Notes under the pieces: model-generated
Database searches by the model: none
What the model saw: only the letters and a program-made list of their open reading frames with translations
Told to the model about the DNA's origin: nothing
Translations under genes and position numbers: made by a program
Origin: Gemmatimonadota bacterium
GTDB taxonomy: Bacteria > Gemmatimonadota > Gemmatimonadetes > Longimicrobiales > Gaopeijiaceae
Reading direction: 5' to 3'
DNA: 64,000 nt
NCBI GenBank assembly: GCA_002724575.1
Contig: PBPC01000031.1
Location: 7,313 to 71,312, forward strand
Part shown: one piece after another, positions 17,259 through 26,783 of the stretch
Position numbering within the stretch: the first letter of the stretch is position 1
Layout of the letters: each line of letters starts with the position of its first letter

Positions 17259-18277
17259 GAATAGCAGTCCTCATGGGAGGGGTTTCGGATGAGCGAGAAG
17301 TATCGTTGTCATCCGGGGTCCAGGTCGCGAGCGCTCTCCGTAATCTGGGTCACAAAGTTGTCTCAGTGGACACAGTGAGAGGATCTTTAGATGAGGCAGA
17401 AGAGGCTCTTTTACTCAAAGCGGGGGTGGGTGCATTACCCCCGCTAGTCGGAGAACTGGCATCGCTAGACGAAGTGCAGACCGTGATGCTACGTGGTAAT
17501 TCTGAACTCAACGAAATCGATGTCTTCTTTCTTGCGCTCCATGGAGGATCTGGAGAGGACGGCACCATCCAGGCCGTTCTCGAAGTTGCTGGTGTAGCAT
17601 ATACCGGTAGTAACAGACTTGGTTGTTCACTAGCGATGGACAAGGAGGTCAGCAAGCGCCTCTTGCGTCAAGCAGGTATACCAACACCGGACTGGCTGTG
17701 TGGAGAGTGCTCCGCCGTGGAAGTCGCGGACACATTAGGTCTGCCTGTGATTGTTAAGGCAGCTTCTGGCGGCTCGTCACTTCGATTGGTCCTCGCTCAT
17801 GATCTCGAGGAGCTCGAATCTGTAATAGATGAAACTCGTGGATGGAATGATCTAGTACTGTTTGAACGGTATCATCCGGGGCGAGAGGTCACGGTAGGGA
17901 TCTTGGGAGAAGAAACACTCCCAGTCGGGGAGATTATTCCCGAGCATGAAATCTTCGACTACGAGTGCAAATATCAACCTGGAATGGCTCAAGAAATATT
18001 TCCAGCTGACATTCCGTCAGACCTTGCTTCCAGACTCAGGACTCTTGCTCTATCAGCTCATAAGGCGCTTAGGCTTCGTGACTATTCGAGGATAGACTTC
18101 ATGGTTGATCGCCAAGGAGAGCCTTGGTGCCTGGAGGCGAACGCTTTACCTGGAATGACCTCCAACAGCTTACTTCCTAAGTCAGCAGCAGTAGCAGGGG
18201 TGGCTTTCCCCGAGTTGTGTGACCGGATTGCTAAACTTGCAGAAGTCAGGAAACATAAGAATTCTGATTGTCCTTGA
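17255..18277 (+). CDS. ddl: D-alanine--D-alanine ligase
   Basis: 340 residues. It is an ATP-grasp enzyme that makes the D-Ala-D-Ala dipeptide for peptidoglycan. The N-terminus VLMGGVSDEREVSLSSG is typical. LHGGSGEDGTIQAVLEVAGVAYTGS, LAMDKEVSKRLLRQAGIPTP, RYHPGREVTVGILG, FDYECKYQPG, RIDFMVDRQGEPWCLEANALPGMTSNSLLPKSA complete the set. The grasp loop reads KAASGGSSLRLVLAHD, whereas most homologues have a Gly-Ser-Ser-x-Gly form, a small deviation. Cytoplasmic. It is the last gene of the overlap-coupled run that begins near mutS. Confidence 0.95.
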   Translation: MRIAVLMGGVSDEREVSLSSGVQVASALRNLGHKVVSVDTVRGSLDEAEEALLLKAGVGALPPLVGELASLDEVQTVMLRGNSELNEIDVFFLALHGGSGEDGTIQAVLEVAGVAYTGSNRLGCSLAMDKEVSKRLLRQAGIPTPDWLCGECSAVEVADTLGLPVIVKAASGGSSLRLVLAHDLEELESVIDETRGWNDLVLFERYHPGREVTVGILGEETLPVGEIIPEHEIFDYECKYQPGMAQEIFPADIPSDLASRLRTLALSAHKALRLRDYSRIDFMVDRQGEPWCLEANALPGMTSNSLLPKSAAVAGVAFPELCDRIAKLAEVRKHKNSDCP

Positions 18278-18375
18278 GGCGTTGTGCATTAAAGAGATCG
18301 TGATTCCGGAACATGCTCACAGAGTTAGGGTTGGATAGATTCCCCTCGAAATAAGTAAGATCAATAACACAGAGA

Positions 18376-19206
18376 ATGGCTTACTCGACCACTAGCTTCG
18401 GTTTCAGGTACATGATCACCCCTATGGTGAAGAACCTGATAATCGCTAATGTGGCGGTCTTCTTTCTAACCGTGCTGGTCGGACAAAATTTCATGTTCGA
18501 GTGGTTCGCGTTCCAGCCCACACAGATTTTTTTCAAGCCGTGGGGTGTGATCACCTACATGTTCCTACATGGTGGTTTGTGGCATCTCTTCTTCAACATG
18601 CTGGTCTTGTTCTTTTTTGGCCCACCACTTGAGGGTCGCTGGGGTGAAAATGAGTTCCTGAAGTTTTATTTCTGCTGTGGTTTTGGAGGGGTAGCACTCA
18701 GTTACTTTTTCCTACCGGCTGTGGTGGTTGGAGCGTCAGCTGCGATGTATGGCCTAATGCTTGCCTTCGCGATGAACTGGCCGAACGTGCCGATATATAT
18801 CTGGGGGATCTTCCCGGTTAAGGCCAAGTACCTCGTGAGCCTGATTGTTGTCATAGCTGCCCTGAGCGCTTTCGGAGGCAGCTATGACGGTGTTGCCCAC
18901 TTCGCACACCTCGGAGGTTTAGCTGCAGGCTTTATTTACCTGAGGGCCGATTGGCGATTAAATCGGTACTTGGGTTGGCTTAAGAAGAAGACTCCCAAGA
19001 GTGGTCATCTCGTTGTTGTTCACACTGACAATCACTCTGGCTACTCAGCTGATCATGTTTCGGGTAAGCGACATGCAGATGATCCGGTGCTCTTTGATAG
19101 AGTTGATGAGGTTCTTGATAAAATTTCCGCGAAAGGCATGTCCTCACTGACTCCTGAAGAGCTAAAACTCCTGGATCGGGTGTCCAAGCAACATCGGACT
19201 AACTAG
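18376..19206 (+). CDS. Rhomboid-family intramembrane serine protease
   Basis: 276 residues with six predicted membrane helices in the first 190 residues. Rhomboid features are the WGVITYMFLHGGLWHLFFNMLVLFFFGPPLEGRWG segment (HxxxN oxyanion region in helix 2), VVVGASAAMYGLMLAF (nucleophile Ser121 of the catalytic dyad) and VAHFAHLGGLAAGFIY (His178). The nucleophile motif is GASA instead of the common GxSG; the dyad is nevertheless intact. The C-terminal 85 residues are a soluble cytoplasmic tail with a helical end (SLTPEELKLLDRVSKQ), also seen in rhomboids of several soil and marine phyla. The gene stands alone, with spacers of about 100 and 150 bases. Confidence 0.9.
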   Translation: MAYSTTSFGFRYMITPMVKNLIIANVAVFFLTVLVGQNFMFEWFAFQPTQIFFKPWGVITYMFLHGGLWHLFFNMLVLFFFGPPLEGRWGENEFLKFYFCCGFGGVALSYFFLPAVVVGASAAMYGLMLAFAMNWPNVPIYIWGIFPVKAKYLVSLIVVIAALSAFGGSYDGVAHFAHLGGLAAGFIYLRADWRLNRYLGWLKKKTPKSGHLVVVHTDNHSGYSADHVSGKRHADDPVLFDRVDEVLDKISAKGMSSLTPEELKLLDRVSKQHRTN

Positions 19207-19357
19207 CCCCCCAAGACCTAGCTACGGTGTTTTCGAGATCATTACTCTGTCATAGCTCCTGAATCAGTTGTTCGCCTTGGAGTGGGTTGCGAGGTTACTG
19301 GTTGAGCGATTTGCTGAACGCATAGATTCGGCGTTGATCTGACCCAAAGAGGTACTC

Positions 19358-21628
19358 ATGGTCTCGAAATGGCAGTTTCGCACCTGTTCGCAGAGGTTTC
19401 TTTCGACAGTAACGCTACTCTTGGTCACGGGCTGTGCTGGTGCACAGGTCAGCCCACCACCACCAATCCCGGAAGTATCACAGAATTCTCCGGAAGTAAT
19501 CCAAGTATCTCAGCCTGATGAGCCGACCCCACAAAACCAGGCAGATCAGATTAATCTCGATACGGTTCAAGCAGGAGAGTTCGACCAGGGTAAGATGTGG
19601 ACCTTTGAATTTCCTCCTGTCGATTATATCACAGAGACCTATGGTTTCCGGCCGGACACCGAGTGGTTTGAGCGGGCCCGACTAGGAGCGCTTCGTATCC
19701 CGAGTTGTTCAGCATCTTTTGTCTCACCGTATGGGTTGGTCATGACCAACCACCACTGCGCTCGAGAGTTTATATCCCAAGTTTCAGGAGATGGCGAAGC
19801 CTTGCTGGATGAAGGTTTTATTGCAGAAAATCTTGCAGATGAGCGAACCGTTGAAGAATTCGAGGCAGATCAGCTAGTTGAGATTCTGGACGTCACCGAT
19901 GAAGTCAATGCTCAGCTTGACTTGGTTCCTCAGGATGAACGTGCAGGAGCCCGAACAGAGCTTTTGGATGAGATCAGAGGTCGGATCTTGGAGCAGCGTG
20001 GAGGTGAAGATTCGGGATACGAGATAGAGATGATCTCCCTATACAACGGAGGTCGGACATCCGCTTATGTATTTCGACGGTACACGAACGCCAAGCTTGT
20101 AATGGCACCTGAATTACAGATCGGATTTTTCGGTGGGGATCCGGACAATTTTACGTATCCACGATATAACATGGATTTCGCCTTTTTCCGTCTTTACGAT
20201 GAAAGTGGTGTCCCACTTTCAAGCGATACTTACTTCCCGTTTGACCGTGACGGGCTGTCGGAGGGCGACCCGATTTTCATTGTGGGGAATCCCGGGTCAA
20301 CCAGTAGGCTTCAGACCGTATCAGAGCTCGAATACCGTCGTGATGTAAGTGATCGATTCCTACTTGAAACGGTTAGGAAACGTATGGCGGTTCTAGAAGT
20401 TTATATAGAAGAAAACCCCGAGATTGCTGAGCAGTATGACTTGCGGAACCAGTACTTTAGCCTGAGTAACACTGAGAAGGCATATGAAGGACAACTCCGA
20501 GGGCTTCATGACCCAGTAATCCTCGCGAAGCGAGCTGACACTGAGGCTAATTTCCAAGAGGCAATCGATGCTGCCCCCGCCTTGCAAGATCTTTACGGTG
20601 GTTTAGTTGATCGCATGGCAGAATTGCAAGACTTGAAGCGGAGTCGCACGGATGTGGTTGCTGCATTTTCAGTTTTTGGGAATCCGATCCTTGACTCATC
20701 GACTCTCATTAGGGGCTTTTTTGGGCTTCAGGTTATTTCAATGCAACAAGGTGGTGCGCTGGCTGAAGATCTCGAGTCAATGATCGATAATGCTCGAGGG
20801 ACTCCCCAAATCCCCGAGGAACTAGATGTGGTTTTGATGGCCGATCGATTTAGGGACTTGGTTGAGCATCTCGGCGCTGATCATCCAGCCGTGGTGAGTC
20901 TTCTTGCTGGACGCACCCCTGAGGTGGTAGCGGAACAAGTGGTCTCGAATAGCATGCTCAGTGATTCCGCCGCTGCTGTAGTTGCTCTTGAGTCTGGCGG
21001 TATCGGACCGCAGGATCCTGCGGTCCAGGCAGTTATAGCCTTTCTTCCGGCTTTCTTAGAACTGAACAGCCTTTTCGCCGAAGTCGCACCTGAGGAAGAG
21101 GCGATCGCTTCGGAACTAGGACGTGCCCGTTTCGAGATCTATGGAACCGAAGTGCCACCTGATGCAACGTTCTCTTTACGGATCGCAGATGGATCCGTTA
21201 GAGGCTACGAATACAACGGTACCATGGCACCTGTGTTTACTACGCTCTTCGGACTCTATGACCGTCACTACTCCCACAGTGGAAAAGAAGACTGGGCATT
21301 ACCGGAGCGGTGGATGAATCCGCCTAACTCTCTTGATCTTTCTACCCCGATAAATTTTGTATCAACAGCTGATATTATCGGTGGTAACTCAGGCTCTCCG
21401 GTTCTTGATCGTGATCTTGAGGTAGTCGGTCTGGTATTTGATGGCAATATTGAAAGTCTCCCAGGAGATTACATATATCTGCCCGAAAAGAATCGATCAG
21501 TAAGCGTAGATGTACGGGCTATCCTAGAGGCTCTTGATGAAATTTATGACCTTGATCGGCTCGTGCTTGAGCTCACTACAGGACGTCTCTTCGAGACCGA
21601 GGAGGAGGCGGACCAGATAGGGCGTTAA
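19358..21628 (+). CDS. S46 family serine peptidase (dipeptidyl-peptidase 7/11 type), lipoprotein
   Basis: 756 residues; GAGG lies six bases before the ATG. The signal ends in a lipobox, LLLVTGC (Cys26), so it is lipid-anchored. A Pro/Gln-rich linker of about 45 residues follows. S46 hallmarks are GKMWTFEFPP, the chymotrypsin-like His motif VMTNHHCAREFI (His132/133), the long helical insertion, DPDNFTYPRYNMDFAFFRLYD, FIVGNPGSTSR and the nucleophile loop GGNSGSPVLD (Ser678). These enzymes release dipeptides from oligopeptides outside the inner membrane; DPP7 and DPP11 differ in P1 preference, which I cannot assign here. Goes with the other peptide hydrolases of the window. Confidence 0.93.
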   Translation: MVSKWQFRTCSQRFLSTVTLLLVTGCAGAQVSPPPPIPEVSQNSPEVIQVSQPDEPTPQNQADQINLDTVQAGEFDQGKMWTFEFPPVDYITETYGFRPDTEWFERARLGALRIPSCSASFVSPYGLVMTNHHCAREFISQVSGDGEALLDEGFIAENLADERTVEEFEADQLVEILDVTDEVNAQLDLVPQDERAGARTELLDEIRGRILEQRGGEDSGYEIEMISLYNGGRTSAYVFRRYTNAKLVMAPELQIGFFGGDPDNFTYPRYNMDFAFFRLYDESGVPLSSDTYFPFDRDGLSEGDPIFIVGNPGSTSRLQTVSELEYRRDVSDRFLLETVRKRMAVLEVYIEENPEIAEQYDLRNQYFSLSNTEKAYEGQLRGLHDPVILAKRADTEANFQEAIDAAPALQDLYGGLVDRMAELQDLKRSRTDVVAAFSVFGNPILDSSTLIRGFFGLQVISMQQGGALAEDLESMIDNARGTPQIPEELDVVLMADRFRDLVEHLGADHPAVVSLLAGRTPEVVAEQVVSNSMLSDSAAAVVALESGGIGPQDPAVQAVIAFLPAFLELNSLFAEVAPEEEAIASELGRARFEIYGTEVPPDATFSLRIADGSVRGYEYNGTMAPVFTTLFGLYDRHYSHSGKEDWALPERWMNPPNSLDLSTPINFVSTADIIGGNSGSPVLDRDLEVVGLVFDGNIESLPGDYIYLPEKNRSVSVDVRAILEALDEIYDLDRLVLELTTGRLFETEEEADQIGR

Positions 21629-21787
21629 TAGCAGAATCCATATAATGAGCTAAAAGCAAACTTCAAGCTGGTGAATCGAACATTCCGCGGTGCCTTGCCC
21701 ACCCTCTCAGCACTTTCTAGAATCCGTGTCCCCATAAGCTGAGGCGGCCCTCTAGGAGTGCCTCCTGCGACAAATAAGGGCTCACCA

Positions 21788-21809
21788 CTACCCGAGTTCG
21801 TCGGGGTAG
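21788..21809 (+). other. Small hairpin in the leader of the EF-G-like gene
   Basis: CTACCC (21788-21793) pairs with GGGTAG (21804-21809), with further inner pairing across a bulge. It lies about 40 bases before the ATG in an otherwise featureless 220-base spacer. There is no T-run. Function unknown. Confidence 0.25.
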
Positions 21810-21848
21810 AAGATGTCCCTAAATAATCGAGATCCCGGAGGACTCTGA

Positions 21849-23921
21849 ATGGCATCAGCCAAGGAATATCCCACAGACCGGATACGGAATATCGCGGTTC
21901 TCGGACATGGTGGATCTGGAAAAACAAGTTTGATAGAAGCGCTCTGCTTCGTGTCAGGCACTTCGAATCGTCATGGCAATGTTGATAACGGGACTGCGCT
22001 TACTATGCATACTCCCGAAGAGCATGCCCATGAAATTTCGATCCAGATGACCCCGGCCTACGCTGAGCATAATGGTGTAAAGGTCAACCTTCTGGACACA
22101 CCGGGATACTTGGATTTCACGGGCGAAGCTCTTTCTGCCGTACGAGTAGCGGATGCCGCCATCATTGTCGTCAATGCCACCTCAGGCATCGAGGTTGGCA
22201 CTGAACGCGTTTGGGAATACTGCGAGGCCCGAGGAATTCCCCGGATCTTTTTTGTTTCCATGATGGACAAAGAGCATGCTGACTTTGATGGTGTGTTTCA
22301 ACAAATCAAGAGCCTCAGTGAGAGTGCGCTCCCTGTAGAGATTCCAGTTGGCGAAGGTCCTGCTTTTGAGGGGATCATTAACCTCTTCAGTGAAAAGGCT
22401 CATATCTACAAGAAGGGGACAACCAAAGGGGAATATGACGAAACTGAAGTTCCGGAGGATTTGAAGGATAAGGGAGCCCAGTGGGAGACCGAGCTCCAGG
22501 AGACATTGGCCACAACGGATGAAGATCTTCTGGAGAAGTACCTGGAAGGTGGAAAGATCTCCCGTGAAGAAGCGATTGATGCAATGGCTCGTGGGATGGC
22601 ACGCAACGAAATCTCCCCAGTTTTCTGTGGTGCTGCGCCACTTACATACGGAATCCAGGCACTCCTCAGTAAGCTCGTAGAGTTGTGTCCTAATCCAGCC
22701 GAATCAGGAACCGAAACAGTTGGTGACCAGGAGCTTATGGCCGACGATGGAGAGCCACTGGCAGCACTCGTCTTCAAGACTGCGGCCGAGCCACATATTG
22801 GGGAATTATCATACTTCCGAATCTTCTCGGGTATGGTCGCTAGCGGGTCAGAAGTTGTGAATGCATCGGATGGTCGAGCAGAGAAACTCAACCACTTGAG
22901 TATCCCTATGGGTAAGGAGCGGCATGAGGTTTCCGTACTTCATTCTGGAGATATTGGGGTCGTGGCCAAGCTCAAGCACACGCATACCAATGACACGCTC
23001 AACAACAAAGGAAAAAAACTGTCTTTAGATAAAATCGAATTCCCGAGTGCGGACATTGCGGTAGCTATTAAGGGAGTTAGTCGGAACGACGAGGACAAAC
23101 TCGGAGAGGTTTTGCCTAAGCTACATGAGGAGGACCCAACGTTTTCTGCTGCGTTTAATGGAGAGCTTCACCAGACTATAGCCAGAGGTGTAGGTGAGTT
23201 GCATCTCGACGTTCAGTTCGAGCGCATGGAGAGGAAGTACGGGGTCAAGGTTGAAACCGGACAGCCAAAAATCGCTTACCGAGAAACGATCACAAAACAG
23301 GCTGAAGGACAGGGGCGGCACAAGAAGCAGTCAGGTGGTCGTGGTCAGTTCGGGGACTGCAAGATACGAATGTCACCGAGGCCCCGGGGTGCAGGCTACG
23401 AGTTTGTTAACTCGATCAAAGGTGGGGTTATCCCTACAAAATATGTGCCGTCTGTAGACCGTGGGATAAGAGAAGCGTCTGAAAATGGAGTGCTAGCGAA
23501 TTATCCCTTGGTCGATTTTGCAGCTGAATGCTACGACGGTTCTTACCATGCCGTAGATTCATCTGATATCGCATTCAAACTTGCTGGTTCGATGGCTTTC
23601 AGAAACGTGGCCGAAAAATGTGGGCCGGTCTTACTGGAGCCAATCATCGAAGTATCAGTAACTACTCCGGACGAATATGTCGGAGATATCATGGGTGATT
23701 TGACCTCAAGGAGAGGGAAGGTACAGGGTATGGATCCCTCCAGTGGTCGCACCACGGTGAAGGCAATGGTTCCAGAATCAGAGCTATATAAGTACGCGGC
23801 AACACTGAGATCGATCACCCAAGGTCGTGCCCATCACACTCGTAACTTTGCTGGCTATGAGCCTGCACCGCATGAAGTCATTGAAAAAGTAAAGGCTGAG
23901 CGAGCGGCAGAGAGGTCGTGA
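21849..23921 (+). CDS. Elongation factor G-like translational GTPase (paralogue group)
   Basis: 690 residues; CGGAGGACTCTGA before the ATG gives a good ribosome binding site. G1 is GHGGSGKTSL (residues 19-28), G3 DTPGYLDF and G4 reads SMMDKE instead of NKMD. Switch I, usually RGITI, reads HEISIQ. All five EF-G domains are present, ending with EPIIEVSVTTPDEYVGDIMGDLTSRRGKVQGMD. The altered G2 and G4 place it with the EF-G-like paralogues (EF-G2 type) rather than the main FusA, which is normally next to rpsL, rpsG and tuf; those genes are absent here. Such paralogues have been linked to ribosome recycling or remain unassigned. Confidence 0.88.
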   Translation: MASAKEYPTDRIRNIAVLGHGGSGKTSLIEALCFVSGTSNRHGNVDNGTALTMHTPEEHAHEISIQMTPAYAEHNGVKVNLLDTPGYLDFTGEALSAVRVADAAIIVVNATSGIEVGTERVWEYCEARGIPRIFFVSMMDKEHADFDGVFQQIKSLSESALPVEIPVGEGPAFEGIINLFSEKAHIYKKGTTKGEYDETEVPEDLKDKGAQWETELQETLATTDEDLLEKYLEGGKISREEAIDAMARGMARNEISPVFCGAAPLTYGIQALLSKLVELCPNPAESGTETVGDQELMADDGEPLAALVFKTAAEPHIGELSYFRIFSGMVASGSEVVNASDGRAEKLNHLSIPMGKERHEVSVLHSGDIGVVAKLKHTHTNDTLNNKGKKLSLDKIEFPSADIAVAIKGVSRNDEDKLGEVLPKLHEEDPTFSAAFNGELHQTIARGVGELHLDVQFERMERKYGVKVETGQPKIAYRETITKQAEGQGRHKKQSGGRGQFGDCKIRMSPRPRGAGYEFVNSIKGGVIPTKYVPSVDRGIREASENGVLANYPLVDFAAECYDGSYHAVDSSDIAFKLAGSMAFRNVAEKCGPVLLEPIIEVSVTTPDEYVGDIMGDLTSRRGKVQGMDPSSGRTTVKAMVPESELYKYAATLRSITQGRAHHTRNFAGYEPAPHEVIEKVKAERAAERS

Positions 23922-23925
23922 TAGG

Positions 23926-23947
23926 GTGTGCAGCCAGTGCTGCGCAC
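23926..23947 (+). terminator. Terminator-like hairpin after the EF-G-like gene
   Basis: GTGTGCAGC (23926-23934) pairs with GCTGCGCAC (23939-23947) across a four-base loop, nine pairs with one G-U, five bases after the stop codon. It is followed by GGGTTTGGGCTTGG, with only a weak T content. Position fits a transcription terminator. Confidence 0.5.
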
Positions 23948-24153
23948 GGGTTTGGGCTTGGCGATCATGGTTGGTTAGATAAGACATGCTAATGGGGCTC
24001 GCACGAAGGCTTCCTCCTGCCTGCCTACTCGCCATATTACGTTGTTGTACACCTGTACTTCTGGTGATTTGAGCAGGCTGTGTTTGTCCTATATTCGAGT
24101 TATCTAATTCCGATACCTATTACCGGTGACTCCACATTATCGAAAGGTGACCT

Positions 24154-24963
24154 ATGCCGTCTAAAGTCACGGCCCTCCCAGTTCGGAGAACCTTTGGCCA
24201 AACCATGCGCACTGACGTGTGGTGGCTTCAGCCCGTCGTGGTTTTTGTTGTCTTCACCTCCTTTGTCATCTACTCCACATGGGCTGCGTTTCAGGGGAGC
24301 AACTATTATTCGGGGAACCTGCTTTCTCCGTTCTACTCACCTCTGATCTGGGGAGATCCGGCGCACTCGTTTACGGGTACACTAGAGCCTGGATGGTGGC
24401 CCTCCTTTCTCCCTGTATTTTCTCCAGCATTCGTGATCCTATGGGCGCCTGTGAGCTTCCGTCTTACCTGCTATTATTACCGTGGAGCTTACTATAAGGC
24501 TTACTGGCCCGGCCCATCGTCCTGCTCCGTAGGCACGCCTCGTGAAGCTTACATGGGTGAGAGGCACTTCCCATTAATTCTGCAGAATGCCCATCGATAC
24601 ACATTGCCCTTTGCTCTGCTACTTCTCGTTTTCTTGTCTCATGATGCCTGGAAAGCTCTGTGGTTTGAAACTGGATTCGGTTCGGAAGAACTTGGGCTTA
24701 GCATAGGAACGATCGTTTTGACAGCAAACGTAGTCCTCCTTGGTGGCTACACGTTTGGGTGCCATTCGCTGAGGCATCTAATCGGCGGAGGGATTGATAA
24801 GCTAGCAGGCAGGCCAGTTCAGAGGGCTGCATATGAGTGTGTTTCTTGGTGTAATAGCCGCCACATGATTTGGGCCTGGTGTAGCCTGATTTGGGTGGCA
24901 TTCGCAGATATCTATGTCCGGTTGTGTGCGATGGGAACTTGGGTGGACTGGAGGATCCTCTGA
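24154..24963 (+). CDS. sdhC: Succinate dehydrogenase membrane subunit (mycobacterial Sdh1 SdhC type)
   Basis: 269 residues; GAAAGGTGACCT precedes the ATG. About five membrane helices: residues 27-46, 84-108, 149-170, 182-203 and 237-257. It is the quinone-side anchor for SdhA and SdhB. Length, gene order and the very aromatic, Cys/His-rich sequence resemble the single-chain membrane subunit of mycobacterial Sdh1 (Rv0249c family), not the short two-chain SdhC/SdhD. Cys106 (LTCYYYRG), Cys203-His204-x3-His208 (FGCHSLRHL), Cys229, Cys233 and His237 (CVSWCNSRHM), plus His147 and His163, lie at or near helix ends and could bind a cofactor. A membrane-embedded Rieske-type cluster has been reported for that family; its presence here is inference. 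The stop overlaps the sdhA ATG by one base. Confidence 0.85.
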   Translation: MPSKVTALPVRRTFGQTMRTDVWWLQPVVVFVVFTSFVIYSTWAAFQGSNYYSGNLLSPFYSPLIWGDPAHSFTGTLEPGWWPSFLPVFSPAFVILWAPVSFRLTCYYYRGAYYKAYWPGPSSCSVGTPREAYMGERHFPLILQNAHRYTLPFALLLLVFLSHDAWKALWFETGFGSEELGLSIGTIVLTANVVLLGGYTFGCHSLRHLIGGGIDKLAGRPVQRAAYECVSWCNSRHMIWAWCSLIWVAFADIYVRLCAMGTWVDWRIL

Positions 24964-26783
24964 TGACCCAGCACCAGGTCTTGGAGTACGACGTTATAGT
25001 GATTGGAGCGGGTGGCGCTGGTCTACGCGCGGCGATTGAGGCCGCAACTAAAGGCGCTTCGGTGGGTTTGATCTGCAAATCTCTTCTCGGAAAGGCCCAT
25101 ACTGTTATGGCTGAAGGCGGTGTTGCTGCGGCCCTTGCCAATGTTGACGACCGAGATAGTTGGAAGGTTCATTTTGCTGATACAATGAGAGGTGGACACT
25201 ACCTCAACGCTTGGAGGATGGCGGAACTGCATGCGAAGGAAGCACCTGAGCGCGTGCGAGAACTGGAAGGTTGGGGCGCGCTCATGGACCGCACTCCAGA
25301 CGGCCTTATCAACCAGCGGAATTTCGGTGGGCATGCGTACCCTCGACTGGCACATGTCGGTGACCGAACGGGCCTTGAAATGATTCGCACGCTCCAGGAC
25401 CATGGGATCCATGAGGGGATCGATGTGCACATGGAGGTCACAGTCAGCAAGCTCCTTATGGATGGAGGGCGATGTGCTGGTGCTCTTGCGTACGATCGAG
25501 AGCTAGGACGGTTTAAGGTTTTCAAGGCCAAAGCTGTGGTCATGGCAACTGGTGGTATCGGACGAGCTTTTCTGGTCACTAGCAATAGCTGGGAATACAC
25601 GGGTGACGGACACGCCTTAGCCTACCAGGCTGGTGCAGAACTAGTTGATATGGAGTTCGTGCAATTCCACCCAACGGGTATGGTCTGGCCGCCGAGTGTG
25701 CGAGGTATCCTTGTAACCGAAGGTGTGCGCGGCGAAGGTGGGATTCTCAAGAACAGTGAAGGTCGCCGTTTTATGTTCGATGACATTCCTCCGCTGTATA
25801 AGGAATCAACTGCTGATACTCCCGAAGAGGGATGGCGTTATGTCATAGGTGACAGGGAAGCGCGCCGCCCTCCGGAACTGCTTACACGAGATCACGTGGC
25901 TCGCAAGATCGTGAAGGAAGTCCAGGAAGGACGTGGTAGTCCTCACGGAGGGGCGTTCCTCGACATCGCTTGGATCCAAGAGCATATCAAGGACTCAGAG
26001 GATCATATCAAGAAAAAACTTCCAAGTATGTATCATCAGTTCAAAGAACTGGCGGGTATCGACATTACCAAGGAGCCTATGGAGGTTGGGCCGACCACTC
26101 ACTATGCGATGGGCGGTATTCGAGTAGATCCGGATTCCCAGATGTCGACAACCGTTCCAGGTCTTTTCGCGGCAGGTGAATGTGCAGCGGGACTGCATGG
26201 AGCGAACCGATTGGGAGGTAATTCGCTCTCGGATTTACTCGTATTCGGAAAGCGGGCTGGGGGATATGCTGCTGAGTTCTCTGCTGAGAACACGCCGGTT
26301 CATCTTCAGGACGAACAGATTGACTTAGCAGTCCATGAGGCACTGTCTCCACTCGAGAGGGATCCAGGGGCGGATGTGGGGCCCTATCGCTTGCAGTATG
26401 AACTACAGCAACTAATGCAGGACAAGGCCGGGATCGCCCGCGAAGAGGGTGGTCTTGCCGAGGCGTTGGATGAACTGCAGCAACTCAAGACAAGGGCTCA
26501 GGCCATGGGAGTTGGTGGTAGCAGAGAGTATAATCCGGGCTGGCATACGGTCCTTGATCTGCAGAATCTACTCACGGTTGCTGAAGCCGTGGTTATGGCA
26601 TCAGACGCACGCAAGGAAAGCCGTGGAGCTCACTCACGGCTGGACTATCTTGATAAAGATCCAGAGTGGGGAACAGTGAATCTTGTTCTTAAGAAAGGGC
26701 ACGATGGGGAAATGGAACTTCGTAGAGAAGGGATTTCAGAGATACCGAAAGAACTCCGTAAAATTATTGAGGAACAAGGTTGA
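24963..26783 (+). CDS. sdhA: Succinate dehydrogenase flavoprotein subunit
   Basis: 606 residues from ATG 24963, which sits in TGATG with the sdhC stop and has GGAGG upstream; the frame extends further 5' but that part overlaps sdhC. The Rossmann FAD motif is VIVIGAGGAGLRAAIEAA. KSLLGKAHTVMAEGGVAAA holds the His that carries covalent FAD. Substrate-site elements are FVQFHPTGM, LVTEGVRGEGGIL, MEVGPTTHYAMGGI and FAAGECAAGLHGANRLGGNSLSDLLVFG. It oxidises succinate to fumarate in the TCA cycle and feeds electrons through SdhB to quinone. Size matches the Sdh1-type flavoprotein. Confidence 0.96.
   Translation: MTQHQVLEYDVIVIGAGGAGLRAAIEAATKGASVGLICKSLLGKAHTVMAEGGVAAALANVDDRDSWKVHFADTMRGGHYLNAWRMAELHAKEAPERVRELEGWGALMDRTPDGLINQRNFGGHAYPRLAHVGDRTGLEMIRTLQDHGIHEGIDVHMEVTVSKLLMDGGRCAGALAYDRELGRFKVFKAKAVVMATGGIGRAFLVTSNSWEYTGDGHALAYQAGAELVDMEFVQFHPTGMVWPPSVRGILVTEGVRGEGGILKNSEGRRFMFDDIPPLYKESTADTPEEGWRYVIGDREARRPPELLTRDHVARKIVKEVQEGRGSPHGGAFLDIAWIQEHIKDSEDHIKKKLPSMYHQFKELAGIDITKEPMEVGPTTHYAMGGIRVDPDSQMSTTVPGLFAAGECAAGLHGANRLGGNSLSDLLVFGKRAGGYAAEFSAENTPVHLQDEQIDLAVHEALSPLERDPGADVGPYRLQYELQQLMQDKAGIAREEGGLAEALDELQQLKTRAQAMGVGGSREYNPGWHTVLDLQNLLTVAEAVVMASDARKESRGAHSRLDYLDKDPEWGTVNLVLKKGHDGEMELRREGISEIPKELRKIIEEQG

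Noticed and set aside
22406-22891. 161-codon minus-strand open frame inside the EF-G-like gene
   Set aside because: Ser/Pro-rich translation of the complementary strand, entirely inside a certain gene; a shadow frame.
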